NCBI GenBank assembly: GCA_023442495.1
Contig: JAEZZB010000107.1
Coordinates: 1-27,810, forward strand
Length of the DNA: 27,810 bases
Origin: Bacillota bacterium
GTDB lineage: Bacteria; Bacillota; Clostridia; Tissierellales; Peptoniphilaceae
Direction of reading: 5' to 3'
The translations under genes and the position numbers were made by a program. Under the pieces are notes generated by a model that worked only from the letters and a program-made list of their open reading frames with translations, made no database searches and was not told where the DNA came from. How positions within the stretch are numbered: the first letter of the stretch is position 1; each line of letters starts with the position of its first letter. This document shows, piece after piece, positions 15,195 to 24,639 of this stretch.

Positions 15195-15776
15195 ATGATT
15201 AATGAAGAATTAATGAGCAAAAAACGTGCAATTGAATTATGGGATTTGAAAATAATTGATAGTATAGAAGTAGGGTCATATAAAGGTTTACAACAAATAC
15301 ACCAATACATATTTCAAGATGTATTTGATTTTGCAGGTCAAACTAGAAATGAAAATATGGCTAAAGGATATTTTAGATTTGCTAGCGCCTTGTATCTTGA
15401 AGATATTTTGAGAAAAATAGAACTTATGCCAGAAAATACATTTGATGAAATAATTGAAAAATATGTTGAAATGAATATTGCACATCCATTTAGAGAAGGT
15501 AATGGTAGAGCGACAAGAATATGGCTTGATTTAATTTTAAGGAATAATTTAAATAGGTGTATAGATTGGTCCAAGATTGATAAATATGATTATTTAAATG
15601 CAATGGAGAGATCTCCAATAAATTCACTTGAGATAAAACATTTACTTAAAAATGCTTTAACCGATAAAATATATGACAGACAAGTATTTATGAAAGGCAT
15701 CCAAAAATCATATGAGTACGAAGGATTGAAAGATTATAATATTGAAGATATAGATAATGAAAAAGACTTTAGGTAG
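15195..15776 (+). CDS. Class III Fic-domain AMP-transferase (NmFic-like)
   Basis: 193 residues. The Fic signature HPFREGNGRATR is complete at 97-108 (catalytic H97, Mg2+ ligand E101, phosphate-binding GNGR, R108). The C-terminal helix has the class III inhibitory motif S-x3-E-G at 172-177 (SYEYEG); E176 would clamp the second Arg and block productive ATP binding. N-terminal IEVGSYKGLQQIHQYIF, FDFAGQTR, and MERSPINSLE closely resemble NmFic of Neisseria meningitidis from memory. NmFic is autoinhibited as a tetramer, becomes active on dilution and automodification, and AMPylates DNA gyrase subunit B; the same target is likely here but unproven. No separate antitoxin gene, as expected for class III. 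RBS GAGG. It follows the MFS gene by 12 bases. Confidence 0.93.
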   Translation: MINEELMSKKRAIELWDLKIIDSIEVGSYKGLQQIHQYIFQDVFDFAGQTRNENMAKGYFRFASALYLEDILRKIELMPENTFDEIIEKYVEMNIAHPFREGNGRATRIWLDLILRNNLNRCIDWSKIDKYDYLNAMERSPINSLEIKHLLKNALTDKIYDRQVFMKGIQKSYEYEGLKDYNIEDIDNEKDFR

Positions 15777-15791
15777 AAACCTAGAGTCTTT
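15762..15791 (+). terminator. Terminator overlapping the end of the fic gene
   Basis: 13-bp stem (15762-15774 with 15779-15791, one G-U pair), AGAA loop, then A and eight T. The fic stop codon 15774-15776 is at the stem-loop junction. Confidence 0.88.
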
Positions 15792-15864
15792 ATTTTTTTT
15801 AGGCTCTAATATTTTAGAGGAGAGATGTAAATGTAAAAATAGGGTCATAAGTTCAAAAACAAAG

Positions 15865-15894
15865 TTTGTCACAAAATAATGATTTTGTGACAAA
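15865..15894. repeat. Strong 13-bp palindrome of unknown role
   Basis: TTTGTCACAAAAT (15865-15877) and its exact reverse complement (15882-15894), 4-base loop. No T run follows on either strand, so it is a poor terminator. It may be a protein-binding site or a remnant of a small repeat element. Confidence 0.7.
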
Positions 15895-15911
15895 GTATAG
15901 TGAAAAATAAT

Positions 15912-15943
15912 AATACCCATCAAACAAGTCTTTAATGGGTATT
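15912..15943. terminator. Terminator of gpmA
   Basis: 9-bp stem AATACCCAT / ATGGGTATT (15912-15920 and 15935-15943). On the minus strand it is followed by ATTATTTTT, fitting gpmA termination. It could also catch read-through from the fic side. Confidence 0.75.
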
Positions 15944-15979
15944 TTAGCTATTTATATTAAAGTTTATTTATATCAAGAA

Positions 15980-16720
15980 TTATTTTGCTTTACCTTGATT
16001 TGCTACTGCATTAATTTTGCTAGCTATTTTTTCTTGATCTCCTAGATATCCTTTTGATATAAAAGTAAAATCTTTATCAAATTCATATACTAGTGGTATT
16101 CCTGTTGGTAAATTAACATCTATGATTTCATCGTCTGTTAAATTTTCAAAATATTTCACTAATGCTCTTAATGAATTACCGTGAGCTGCAATCAATACTC
16201 TTTTACCAGCTAACATATCTTTCTTAATTGTAGATTTAAAATATGGAACAACTCTTGCTATTGTATCTTTCAAGCTTTCAGCTAATGGTAATTCTTCTTT
16301 TACATCTCTATAAGCATCGATTAATTTTGGATTTCTTTCATCTGATTCTTCTAATGCTGGTGGTTGCACATCAAATGATCTTCTCCAGATTTTAACTTGA
16401 TCCTCGCCGTATTTCTCAGCAGTTTCAGCCTTATTTAATCCTTGTAATGCACCATAATGTCTTTCATTTAATTTCCAAGACTTAACTACAGGCAACCACT
16501 CACGATCCATTTCTTCTAAAACATGATTTAATGTATGAATAGCTCTTTTTAAATATGAAGTATAGCAAATATCGAAATCATAACCTTCAGCTTTAAGAAC
16601 TTTTCCGCCTTCAATTGCTTCTTCATGACCTTTGTCACTTAATTTTACATCTGTCCAACCAGTAAATAGATTTAACTTATTCCATTCACTTTCTCCGTGT
16701 CTAACTAATACTAATTTCAT
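15980..16720 (-). CDS. gpmA: 2,3-bisphosphoglycerate-dependent phosphoglycerate mutase
   Basis: 246 residues, typical for GpmA. The phosphohistidine is H8 in [10 protein letters not shown]; the second His is H180 (AAHGNS); E86 (LNERHYG) acts as acid/base and R59 binds phosphate. It interconverts 3- and 2-phosphoglycerate in glycolysis in the cytoplasm. RBS GGAAGG precedes the ATG. Monocistronic between its own promoter and terminator. Highly conserved, so the assignment is secure. Confidence 0.98.
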   Translation of the reverse strand: MKLVLVRHGESEWNKLNLFTGWTDVKLSDKGHEEAIEGGKVLKAEGYDFDICYTSYLKRAIHTLNHVLEEMDREWLPVVKSWKLNERHYGALQGLNKAETAEKYGEDQVKIWRRSFDVQPPALEESDERNPKLIDAYRDVKEELPLAESLKDTIARVVPYFKSTIKKDMLAGKRVLIAAHGNSLRALVKYFENLTDDEIIDVNLPTGIPLVYEFDKDFTFISKGYLGDQEKIASKINAVANQGKAK

Positions 16721-16755
16721 AATTTTCCTTCCTGTATATCTTTCTATATATAAAT

Positions 16756-16784
16756 ATTATCACTAAAACAATATAAAATGTCAA
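16756..16784 (-). promoter_or_regulatory. Promoter of gpmA
   Basis: On the minus strand: TTGACA (16779-16784), 17-base spacer, GATAAT (16756-16761). Confidence 0.75.
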
Positions 16785-17038
16785 TTATGTAATAATTTAT
16801 AATTTTTATAAATACATTAAAAAACGAGGCTCTATTTTGCGTTTTAAGCGATTTAAAATAGCATAGGCATATAATTACATGTCTAAAATTAAAGAAAGTT
16901 ATTGGCAAAGTAGTATTAAATCATTTTATAAAAAGATTTTAATTTTAAATCTAATTAATTCAGGTTTTATTATAAAATTAAATAGCGAATAAAAGTTAAA
17001 ATTATAACAATTACTATATTTAAGTTTCTATATTTAAT

Positions 17039-17074
17039 AAAATAGGATGGATTAAAATGAATCCATCCTATTTT
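17039..17074 (-). terminator. Terminator of the ftsK-pgsA-recA-rny operon
   Basis: Perfect 15-bp stem AAAATAGGATGGATT / AATCCATCCTATTTT (17039-17053 and 17060-17074), loop AAAATG; on the minus strand a T-rich tail follows. Confidence 0.92.
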
Positions 17075-17080
17075 GATAAC

Positions 17081-18622
17081 TTATTTAGCATAAGAAGAAG
17101 ATCTTGTTTCTCTTATTATATGAACCTTGATTTTACCAGGATATTCTAATTCTTCTTCAATTCTTCTTGCGATATTTTCTGCAAGTATTGTAAGTTTATC
17201 ATCAGTTACTTTATCAGGTTCGACCATTATTCTTAATTCTCGACCAGCTTGAATTGCATATGCTTGCTTGATTCCTTCATAAGAAGTAGCAATTGCTTCA
17301 AGATTTGTTAATCTTGTTAGATATGCATCTATTGCTTCTCGTCTTGCTCCAGGTCTTGCTGCAGAAATAGCATCAGCTGCTTGAACTATCATAGCTTCAA
17401 GTGATTGGAAAGGTACATCAAAGTGATGAGCTTCAACTGCGTGCACAATATCTTCTTTGATTTTGTATCTTCTCAATAAGTTTACACCAATTTCAACATG
17501 AGTCCCCTCAATTTCATGATCTAAAGCTTTACCTATATCGTGTAGAAGTCCTGCTCGTCTAGCAACTTTGTCGTTTATACCGATTTCTCTAGCTAAAGTT
17601 GCTGCAATATTTGCAACTTCTACTGAATGCCATAATACATTTTGACCATATGAAGTTCTAAAATACAGTAATCCTAAAGTACGAACTAAATCTGGATGTA
17701 ATCCATGTACTTTAGCTTTTTCGCAAGCTTCTTCACCATATTCTTTTATAATTTGTTCAATTTCATCTTGTGCTTTATCATACATTTCTTCGATTCTTGC
17801 AGGATGAATTCTACCATCAAGCATTAATTTTTCTAATGTAATTCTTGCGATTTCTCTTCTTTTTGGATCAAATGAGGAAAGAACAATAGCTTCAGGAGTA
17901 TCATCAATTATGATATCAACACCTGTCAAGCTTTCAAATGCTCTTATATTTCTTCCTTCACGTCCGATAATTCTACCTTTCATTTCATCATTTGGTAGAG
18001 AAACCACTGCTACTGTTGATTCAGCAACTGTATCAGAAGCTTGTCTTTGAATTGCTGCAACTATAACATTTTTAGCTATTTTAGATTGATCTTCTTTTAT
18101 ACGTGCTTCATATTCACGTATAATTAAAGCTTTTTGATGTTCAGCTTCGTCTTGTGCTTGCTCAAGTACTATTTGTCTAGCTTCTTGATCTGTTAAACCA
18201 GCAATTCTTTCAAGTTCTGCTACTTGAGCTTGTAATTTTTCATTTACTTCTTGTTCTTTTAATTCAACATTTTTAATTCTTGAATTAAGAGAATCTGTTT
18301 TTCTATCAACTTTATCTATTTTTTTATCTAAATTTTCTTCTTTTTTTACTAACCTTTGTTCGTGCTTATTGAGTTCACTACGTCTTCTTTTTTCTTCATT
18401 TTCAATATTTTGTTTTAATTTAAAAATTTCATCTTTAGCTGTCAACATTGCTTCTCTCTTAAGAGTTTCAGCATCTCTGTTTGCATCTTCAATAATTCTC
18501 ATTGATAAATTTTCAGCAGAATTCAGCTTCTTTTTATCTGAGTTTGATTTTACAATTGAAACAATAATATGACCTATTAAAACTCCCACTAGTAAGGCTA
18601 GGAAATAATATATATATTCCAT
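17081..18622 (-). CDS. rny: Ribonuclease Y
   Basis: 513 residues, the usual RNase Y length. N-terminal membrane anchor (about 3-25), long charged coiled coil (about 30-190), KH domain with [11 protein letters not shown] (216-226) and HD domain with the metal-binding HDIGKA (361-366). It is the membrane-bound endoribonuclease that starts mRNA decay in many Bacillota and also affects riboswitch turnover. GAGAGG precedes the ATG. It is 12 bases downstream of recA, an order (recA-rny) common in Bacillota. No internal anomaly. Confidence 0.97.
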   Translation of the reverse strand: MEYIYYFLALLVGVLIGHIIVSIVKSNSDKKKLNSAENLSMRIIEDANRDAETLKREAMLTAKDEIFKLKQNIENEEKRRRSELNKHEQRLVKKEENLDKKIDKVDRKTDSLNSRIKNVELKEQEVNEKLQAQVAELERIAGLTDQEARQIVLEQAQDEAEHQKALIIREYEARIKEDQSKIAKNVIVAAIQRQASDTVAESTVAVVSLPNDEMKGRIIGREGRNIRAFESLTGVDIIIDDTPEAIVLSSFDPKRREIARITLEKLMLDGRIHPARIEEMYDKAQDEIEQIIKEYGEEACEKAKVHGLHPDLVRTLGLLYFRTSYGQNVLWHSVEVANIAATLAREIGINDKVARRAGLLHDIGKALDHEIEGTHVEIGVNLLRRYKIKEDIVHAVEAHHFDVPFQSLEAMIVQAADAISAARPGARREAIDAYLTRLTNLEAIATSYEGIKQAYAIQAGRELRIMVEPDKVTDDKLTILAENIARRIEEELEYPGKIKVHIIRETRSSSYAK

Positions 18623-18634
18623 TTTAACCTCTCG

Positions 18635-19696
18635 CTATATTATTTTATCTGTATCAGTTTCGTCTATTTCTTCATTTACTTTATTAGGATTTTTACTTTG
18701 TTTTAAACTATTTCTGATATCAGATTCAATGCTAGTTAATAAATCTTGATTATTTGATAAGAATTCTTTGACATTTTCTCTACCTTGGCCAAGTCTTTCA
18801 CCATTATAACTATACCAAGATCCTGCTTTATCAACAATTCCAAAATCTACAGCAGCATCTAAAAGTGTACCAATTTTTGATATACCAGTACCATACATTA
18901 TATCAAATGTTGCTGTCTTAAATGGTGGTGCAACTTTGTTTTTAACTACTCTTACTTGAGTTATATTGCCAATTACATCATCCCCATTTTTTATTTGATC
19001 TTTTCTTCTAACATCTAATCTTACACTAGAATAGAATTTTAGTGCTATACCACCTGTTGTAGTTTCAGGATTACCAAACATAACACCAATTTTTTGTCTT
19101 AATTGATTTAAGAAAACTACAGTACAATTAGTTTTTGAAACAATTGCTGTAAGCTTTCTTAAAGCTTGAGACATAAGTCTTGCAAGTAAACCTACATGAG
19201 TGTCCCCCATGTCGCCTTCAATTTCAGCTCTAGGAACTAGTGCTGCTACAGAGTCTATTACAATTATATCAACTGCATTTGATCTTACTAAAGATTCAGT
19301 AATTGCTAAAGCTTGTTCACCTGTATCAGGTTGTGAAAGCACTAAGTTTTCAATATCAACACCTAGATTTTTTGCATAATTAACATCTAGAGCATGTTCA
19401 GCATCTATAAATGCAGCAATTCCACCTAATTTTTGTGCTTCAGCAATACTATGAAGCGCAATCGTTGTTTTACCTGATGATTCAGGTCCATAAATTTCAA
19501 CTATTCTTCCTCTTGGTAATCCACCAATACCCAGAGCAATGTCAAGTGTCAATGCTCCAGTAGGAATAGATTTAATATCATTGGTTTGAGGAGCATTTCC
19601 TAAAACCATGATTGAGCCTTTACCATATGACTTTTCTATTTGAGTCAAAGCACGATCTAAGGCTTTCTTTTTATCTTTATCGATATTTTCAGTCAT
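18635..19696 (-). CDS. recA: RecA recombinase
   Basis: 353 residues. Walker A GPESSGKT at 70-77, Walker [14 protein letters not shown]2 region ending [14 protein letters not shown], and an acidic C-terminal tail (EEIDETDTD). It forms filaments on single-stranded DNA for homologous recombination and stimulates LexA self-cleavage. AGGAGGG precedes the ATG. There is no LexA box and no room for a good promoter in the 8-base gap to pgsA; the nearest LexA-like site is upstream of ftsK (22545). cinA, which often sits between pgsA and recA, is absent. Confidence 0.99.
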   Translation of the reverse strand: MTENIDKDKKKALDRALTQIEKSYGKGSIMVLGNAPQTNDIKSIPTGALTLDIALGIGGLPRGRIVEIYGPESSGKTTIALHSIAEAQKLGGIAAFIDAEHALDVNYAKNLGVDIENLVLSQPDTGEQALAITESLVRSNAVDIIVIDSVAALVPRAEIEGDMGDTHVGLLARLMSQALRKLTAIVSKTNCTVVFLNQLRQKIGVMFGNPETTTGGIALKFYSSVRLDVRRKDQIKNGDDVIGNITQVRVVKNKVAPPFKTATFDIMYGTGISKIGTLLDAAVDFGIVDKAGSWYSYNGERLGQGRENVKEFLSNNQDLLTSIESDIRNSLKQSKNPNKVNEEIDETDTDKII

Positions 19697-19704
19697 TATC
19701 CCTC

Positions 19705-20253
19705 CTATATATTATCTAAATCTAAAACCTTTATATTTTTCATTAGATAATCAATCCCTGAAACTATCGTAAGTATAACTGAGATATAAAGAAATATATC
19801 ATATACAATCTTTGGAATAAATGTCAGCACACCGCTTAATAGATACAAAATAATTGTAATCATTTGGCTAGTAGTCTTTAATTTCCCATAAATTGAAGCA
19901 GCAATAGTAATATTATTTGAAGCTGCTAAAATTCTCAATCCATCAATTAAAAGTTCTCTAAAAATAATTATAATTACAGCCCATGCAGGAACAATTTTTG
20001 AACCTACTAGTACTAAAAATCCCGCCTGTGTAAGGACTTTATCTACTAATGGATCCATAAATTTACCAAAAGTTGTAATTAAATTTCTAGATCTTGCGAT
20101 ATGACCATCTAAAAAATCAGTAGCTGAAGTTAATGCAAATACTAAAGCTGGTATAAAACTTGTTACACCAAATATATTATAGACAATAACAAATACAGGT
20201 ACCATAAACAATCTAATTATGGTTAATTTATTCGCTAAATTCATTTTTAACAT
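19705..20253 (-). CDS. pgsA: CDP-diacylglycerol-glycerol-3-phosphate phosphatidyltransferase
   Basis: 182 residues from ATG 20251-20253, which has AAGGTGA ahead of it; a GTG three codons upstream and an ATG three codons downstream are also possible. Integral membrane enzyme with about 4-5 hydrophobic segments. The CDP-alcohol phosphotransferase signature D-G-x2-A-R-x8-G-x3-D-x3-D is complete (DGHIARSRN ... [12 protein letters not shown]). It makes phosphatidylglycerol phosphate, the first step to phosphatidylglycerol and cardiolipin. The start overlaps the end of ftsK, showing co-translation. pgsA upstream of recA is a conserved order in Bacillota. Confidence 0.95.
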   Translation of the reverse strand: MLKMNLANKLTIIRLFMVPVFVIVYNIFGVTSFIPALVFALTSATDFLDGHIARSRNLITTFGKFMDPLVDKVLTQAGFLVLVGSKIVPAWAVIIIIFRELLIDGLRILAASNNITIAASIYGKLKTTSQMITIILYLLSGVLTFIPKIVYDIFLYISVILTIVSGIDYLMKNIKVLDLDNI

Positions 20254-22468
20254 TTTCTTCACCTTCTAATATGTTTTCATATTCTTCTAATGTAATTAAA
20301 ATATTTCTTGGTTTTGCACCATCTTGTTCACTTACAATACCATTTCTAGTCATTTGATCAATTATACGACCAGCTCTAGCATATCCAACTCTAAATCTAC
20401 GTTGAATAGCAGAGATTGATGCAGTATTTTCTGTAAGTACAAATTTTACTGCCTCATCATATAATTCATCAACATCATCTAATGAATCTTGTGGTTTGTA
20501 TGTTTCTTCTATTGTTTTATTAAATGATTCATCAACTTTAATAGTTTCATTTTTGTTTTTAATATAAGTAACAACTCTTTCAACTTCTTGATCTGTTACA
20601 AATGCACCTTGAGCTCTTTTAGGTTTAGGTAATTTACTTGGATAATATAACATATCACCTTTACCAAGTAACTTTTCAGCACCAGATGAATCTATAATAG
20701 TTCTTGAATCTACATTTGACGCAACTTGAAAGGCAATACGCGAAGGTATATTCGCTTTAATTATACCTGTAATTACATTAACACTTGGCCTTTGTGTTGC
20801 AATGATTAAATGTACACCACTAGCTCTACCCATTTGGGCAAGTCTAGTGATATAATTTTCAACATCTTTAGAAGCTTCCATCATTAAGTCTGAAAGCTCA
20901 TCAATGATGACTACTAAATATGGAAGTTTTTCCGATTTATTATCTTCGTCATCTTCTTCAATTTTTGAATTGTAAGCTTTGATGTCACGGGCACCAGATT
21001 TAGCAAACAATTCAAATCTATCAGTCATTTCTTTCACTGCTTCATGAAGAGAAGCTGTGGCTTCGACTGCCTTAGTTACGACTTTACGTCCTTTTAAATG
21101 TGGAATGCCAGCATAAATCTTAAGTTCAACCATTTTAGGGTCAATCATAATAAATTCTACTTCCTTTGGTGAGTATTTGTAAATAATACTCATAATTATC
21201 GCATTCATTAATACAGATTTACCAGAACCAGTAGCACCTGCAATTAGTAAATGTGGCATTTCATTTATTTGAGTATATAAAGGTTTACCAAATATATCTT
21301 TACCTATGGCTACCGTTATATCCTCGTCATGTTTTTGAAATTCTTCTGTTGAAATTAATTGTCTAAATCCAACTACATCTTTATTTCTATTAGGTACCTC
21401 TATCCCTACGTAAGGTTTACCAGGTATTGGTGCTTCAATTCTTATACTAGAAGATGCGAGTGCCATAGCTAAATTGTTTGATAAATTTACTATTTTACTT
21501 ACTTTAATACCTGATTGTGGTTTCACTTCATAAGAAGTTACAGTAGGACCGTTATTAATATTTACAACTTCTGATTCAATTCCAAAACTACTTAAAGTCT
21601 CAGTAATGATTTCAGCATTGTTAAGTAAAGTATTTTTATCGTCTACTGTTGTTTCAGTTGGACTATTCAATAAATCTACTGGTGGTTTAATATATTCATA
21701 ATCTTCATTATATACAATTCCAACCTGTCCAGATTCATCAACTTCTTGTATCACTTCTTCAGACTCTTGATCTGAATTATGATATGAAATCATCGGTTCT
21801 AAATTATCATTAATGGAGTCATTATTTACAGTAACTGGATTATTAATTTCTCTTATCTTATTTGCTTTGATAATTATATCCTTAGTTTTACCACTTGCTT
21901 TATCTCGAGTGAATAATTTTTTTATTTGATTATAAATAGTCTTAATAAAATCCCCTAAAGATTTGTCAAATAAATAAAAATAAGACACAAAAATAGTTAA
22001 AACAGTAAATATATAGATTCCTATATCAGCAATAAGTGAATTAAATATATAATAAATAGTTGCTATAAATACACCTACTCCTGTATAATTTAAAGCTTGA
22101 TTATATGAGAGTGTAATAGTTTGATTGAAACTTAAATCATTCCCATCTATAAAAAATGTTGCTGCAGTTAATGATAGCATCATAAATATAAGCGTAAATG
22201 TCAAAAGTTTCCATTTAAATCCGCTCCAGAATTTTTTATTTCTAAAAGCGTAAAATACAAATATTACATAAAATGGAGCAATATAAGCTGCCAAACCAAA
22301 AAGAATAAACATTCCTTGGCTAAATATTAATCCAATTATCCCCATTTTATCTTTTAACAACACTGTAGAAGTTGCTAAAATAAATAAAAATAATACAATT
22401 ATTGACAATGCAATAGTTGACTGATTCTTAGACTTATTTTTTGCTCTAGTTGTTTTCTTTCTAGCCAT
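20228..22468 (-). CDS. FtsK/SpoIIIE-family DNA translocase
   Basis: 746 residues from ATG 22466-22468, preceded by GGAGG (22473-22477); a TTG start seven codons earlier lies upstream of that RBS. About four membrane segments in the first 170 residues, an acidic linker (about 200-275), then the RecA-like motor with Walker A GATGSGKS (411-418) and Walker B LVVIIDE (518-524), followed by a C-terminal winged-helix gamma domain (VGYARAGRIIDQM) that reads polarity sequences such as KOPS/SRS. It pumps chromosomal DNA away from the septum and works with Xer recombinases at dif. First gene of the pgsA-recA-rny operon. Confidence 0.95.
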   Translation of the reverse strand: MARKKTTRAKNKSKNQSTIALSIIVLFLFILATSTVLLKDKMGIIGLIFSQGMFILFGLAAYIAPFYVIFVFYAFRNKKFWSGFKWKLLTFTLIFMMLSLTAATFFIDGNDLSFNQTITLSYNQALNYTGVGVFIATIYYIFNSLIADIGIYIFTVLTIFVSYFYLFDKSLGDFIKTIYNQIKKLFTRDKASGKTKDIIIKANKIREINNPVTVNNDSINDNLEPMISYHNSDQESEEVIQEVDESGQVGIVYNEDYEYIKPPVDLLNSPTETTVDDKNTLLNNAEIITETLSSFGIESEVVNINNGPTVTSYEVKPQSGIKVSKIVNLSNNLAMALASSSIRIEAPIPGKPYVGIEVPNRNKDVVGFRQLISTEEFQKHDEDITVAIGKDIFGKPLYTQINEMPHLLIAGATGSGKSVLMNAIIMSIIYKYSPKEVEFIMIDPKMVELKIYAGIPHLKGRKVVTKAVEATASLHEAVKEMTDRFELFAKSGARDIKAYNSKIEEDDEDNKSEKLPYLVVIIDELSDLMMEASKDVENYITRLAQMGRASGVHLIIATQRPSVNVITGIIKANIPSRIAFQVASNVDSRTIIDSSGAEKLLGKGDMLYYPSKLPKPKRAQGAFVTDQEVERVVTYIKNKNETIKVDESFNKTIEETYKPQDSLDDVDELYDEAVKFVLTENTASISAIQRRFRVGYARAGRIIDQMTRNGIVSEQDGAKPRNILITLEEYENILEGEENVKNEFSE

Positions 22469-22494
22469 GCTTCCTCCATAATAACTCAACTATA

Positions 22495-22523
22495 ATTATA
22501 CCACAAAGATTGTAATAATTGAA
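22495..22523 (-). promoter_or_regulatory. Proximal promoter of the ftsK operon
   Basis: On the minus strand TGG then TATAAT (22495-22500, extended -10), with TTCAAT (22518-22523) at 17 bases. It lies 27 bases before the ATG, so the leader would be short. Confidence 0.55.
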
Positions 22524-22537
22524 TTATATATATTTAT

Positions 22538-22556
22538 ATTATACGTACATTTGTTC
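22538..22556 (-). promoter_or_regulatory. LexA-like box with an adjoining upstream -10
   Basis: GTACATTTGTTC at 22545-22556 differs by one base from boxes 2 and 3 cores (GAACATTTGTTC). On the minus strand it is directly followed by TATAAT (22538-22543), so it would sit in the spacer of a second promoter whose -35 is weak (TTTACG at 18 bases). The site makes the whole ftsK-pgsA-recA-rny unit a candidate SOS operon. Confidence 0.6.
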
Positions 22557-22605
22557 TATAGCGTAAATTTATGGAAATGTTTAAAAATTAATTTAAAATA
22601 AAAAG

Positions 22606-22628
22606 AGATTGAGCAATAAGCTCAATCT
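22606..22628 (-). terminator. Terminator of the iron/ABC cluster
   Basis: 9-bp stem AGATTGAGC / GCTCAATCT (22606-22614 and 22620-22628), five-base loop; on the minus strand it is followed by CTTTTTATTTT. The TGA stop of the small membrane protein (22622-22624) lies in the stem. Confidence 0.88.
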
Positions 22629-22999
22629 TTAAATATATAAATTATAAATGAAACAATAAAAAGCGCCCTAGAAAAAAACAATGCATAATCTAGATAAGTA
22701 TCAGGCTGTTTTTCTGTAGTTAAAAAAGTTGCTAAAGCTAATATTAAAGCTATTATAGAAAATAAAATAGTTATATATATGGTCTTAGTAACAGTAAACT
22801 TTTTGTATACTTTTTTAACAGTAAATATGCTTCCTAATAAATTAAATATAAAAATGTATATTAGATTTTCAGTTACTAAATCTAGATTGAAACGTGAAAA
22901 TATGTATTTTAATATTTCTATTAAAATAATAGTTAAAACATATAAACTCACTCCTAATATTATTTTTTTTACTTTTGTGTTATTGAAAAATTTTATCAT
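22622..22999 (-). CDS. Small four-helix membrane protein, unknown function
   Basis: 125 residues with four predicted membrane segments (about 12-30, 43-61, 70-92, 103-123) and a short basic N-terminus; I do not recognise a family. AAAGG lies before the ATG. It starts 35 bases after the second exporter-fold ABC gene on the same strand with no terminator between them, and the cluster terminator lies at its end, so it is probably the last gene of that operon. It may be an accessory membrane subunit or unrelated. Confidence 0.7.
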   Translation of the reverse strand: MIKFFNNTKVKKIILGVSLYVLTIILIEILKYIFSRFNLDLVTENLIYIFIFNLLGSIFTVKKVYKKFTVTKTIYITILFSIIALILALATFLTTEKQPDTYLDYALFFSRALFIVSFIIYIFKD

Positions 23000-23034
23000 A
23001 GTATACCTTTCTTAATTTTACAATTGCAATTATT

Positions 23035-24639
23035 TTATTTCACTTTAATTATATTTTTACCATCATATCTAAAAATTTCATCACATATTTCAATTGTTGA
23101 CTTTCTGTGAGATATGATAAATATTGTTTTATTTTTAATATTTTTAAGTATATCAAGGAATATTTGTTCATTTTGCAAGTCTAAATTACTTGTTGGCTCA
23201 TCAAGTATCATAATAGCTTTGTCAGCAAGAAGAGCCCTTATAAGCTCAAATCTTTGTAATTCTCCAGAAGAGAAAGGAATATTCTTTTTGTTAATTTTAG
23301 TATTTAAGCCATCCTGAAGATGAGTCATTCTATTATCAAGTAATACTTCTTTAATTTTTTCATTTATTAATTCATCAGGATAATCTTTACCTAAAGTTAA
23401 ATTATCACGTATATTCCCATTAAAAATATAAGGATTTTGAGAAACATAACTTATATGATTTCTTATTGATTTTTTAGAAATATCATCAATATTAGTATTG
23501 TTTAAGTAAATTGTTCCATTTGTAGGCGAATACCATTTCATTATCAATTTAACAATTGTTGATTTTCCAATACCTGATTCACCTTCAATTCCAATAATTT
23601 TATTACTAGTAAAATTAATAGAAAGATTTTCTAAAGTATTTTCTTTAGTATTTGGATAAGAAAATATTACATTGTCAAATCTAATTGACAAAATGTCTGA
23701 TATATTTTCTATTCCGTCATTTACTAGACTTTTTTCTGATAAGAAGCTTAATAAGTTTTCAGCACATTTCATAGTTGTTGAAAATTGAATACTTAGTTTA
23801 GATAATGCTAGTTGTGTTGTAAATGTAAATGGATAAGCAAGAATCAATATAAGTCTTATTACATCAAGATTATCCAAATTTAATAAATATAATATTGCCC
23901 AACTAGCAAATATTAAAATATTATTTATAAATGTCTTATTTAAATTTATTAAGGCTATTTTATCAGATATATAATTTTCCTCTTTAGTTATTTTATTTAA
24001 TCTTTCAATTTCTTTATTTACTAAATTAAATTCTTGAAGCTCATATTTACCGTTCATATCTTCTGTAATTTTCTTATTTAGCTTGTCTTTAATACTATCA
24101 ACTTTTTGAGAATTATTATATGATTCATATTTCTTATAAAATGGAATTATAAAAGCTATTAAAATATATGTAATTAAGGTAATAAGCCCTGAATATCCAA
24201 ATAAAATAATATATATAATACTAATAGTAATCGTCATAGTGATTGCATCTAATAATGGAACAATAGTATGAGCAAAGAAAACTTCAACATTTTCAATATC
24301 CGTATGAATTATTGATAGAATTTTAGAACTATCTTTATTATCCATTTTTGCTGGTGCAATTTCACGCAGTTTATTATATACCATTATTCTAAAATCAGAC
24401 AGCAACTTAAATGCTACTAAATGGCCAAAATAATGCTCAAAATAATTAGAAAGTCCAAGTAAAATTGCAATTAAAATAAAGATAATGGCAGATAATAATG
24501 TAATATTAAACTCAAATATTAAATATAATAAATAACAAATAGCAAATACAGTACCAAAACTTGCAAAATAGGCAAATAAAAAGCTTAACAATAGATAATA
24601 TTTTAAATTTTTTATATAAGATAATAACTTAAATATCAT
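23035..24639 (-). CDS. Exporter-fold ABC half-transporter (second of pair)
   Basis: 534 residues: an ABC type I exporter-like membrane domain with six segments (about 15-280) and an ATPase domain (about 320-530). Walker A GESGIGKST at 353-361, Q-loop Q401, Walker B with D480-E481 (MILDEPTSNLD), switch H511. The signature is degenerate: SSGE (457-460) instead of SGGQ. Its first codons overlap the end of the preceding ABC gene by 11 bases, so the two make a heterodimer. Exporter-fold pairs next to FecCD-type importers, such as YbtP/YbtQ and IrtA/IrtB, import metal-chelator complexes; the same is possible here. Export of a peptide or drug is the alternative. Confidence 0.85.
   Translation of the reverse strand: MIFKLLSYIKNLKYYLLLSFLFAYFASFGTVFAICYLLYLIFEFNITLLSAIIFILIAILLGLSNYFEHYFGHLVAFKLLSDFRIMVYNKLREIAPAKMDNKDSSKILSIIHTDIENVEVFFAHTIVPLLDAITMTITISIIYIILFGYSGLITLITYILIAFIIPFYKKYESYNNSQKVDSIKDKLNKKITEDMNGKYELQEFNLVNKEIERLNKITKEENYISDKIALINLNKTFINNILIFASWAILYLLNLDNLDVIRLILILAYPFTFTTQLALSKLSIQFSTTMKCAENLLSFLSEKSLVNDGIENISDILSIRFDNVIFSYPNTKENTLENLSINFTSNKIIGIEGESGIGKSTIVKLIMKWYSPTNGTIYLNNTNIDDISKKSIRNHISYVSQNPYIFNGNIRDNLTLGKDYPDELINEKIKEVLLDNRMTHLQDGLNTKINKKNIPFSSGELQRFELIRALLADKAIMILDEPTSNLDLQNEQIFLDILKNIKNKTIFIISHRKSTIEICDEIFRYDGKNIIKVK

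Larger units (their letters stand above)
16721..17080. other. 360-base spacer between gpmA and rny
   Basis: It holds the gpmA promoter (right after its gene) and the rny terminator (17039-17074). In between, 16828-16860 has GGCTCTATTTTGCG and a CTATTTT/AAAATAG dyad (16832-16838 with 16855-16861) that could be a remnant of a repeat or IS end. A 37-codon open frame at 16879-16992 lacks an RBS. I see no convincing gene or RNA. Confidence 0.5.

Noticed and set aside
16879..16992. 37-codon ORF in the gpmA-rny spacer
   Set aside because: No RBS, no recognisable motif and chance length in AT-rich DNA.
22469..22489. TTG start of ftsK seven codons upstream
   Set aside because: The GGAGG at 22473-22477 is inside that extension and is well spaced for the ATG at 22466-22468.
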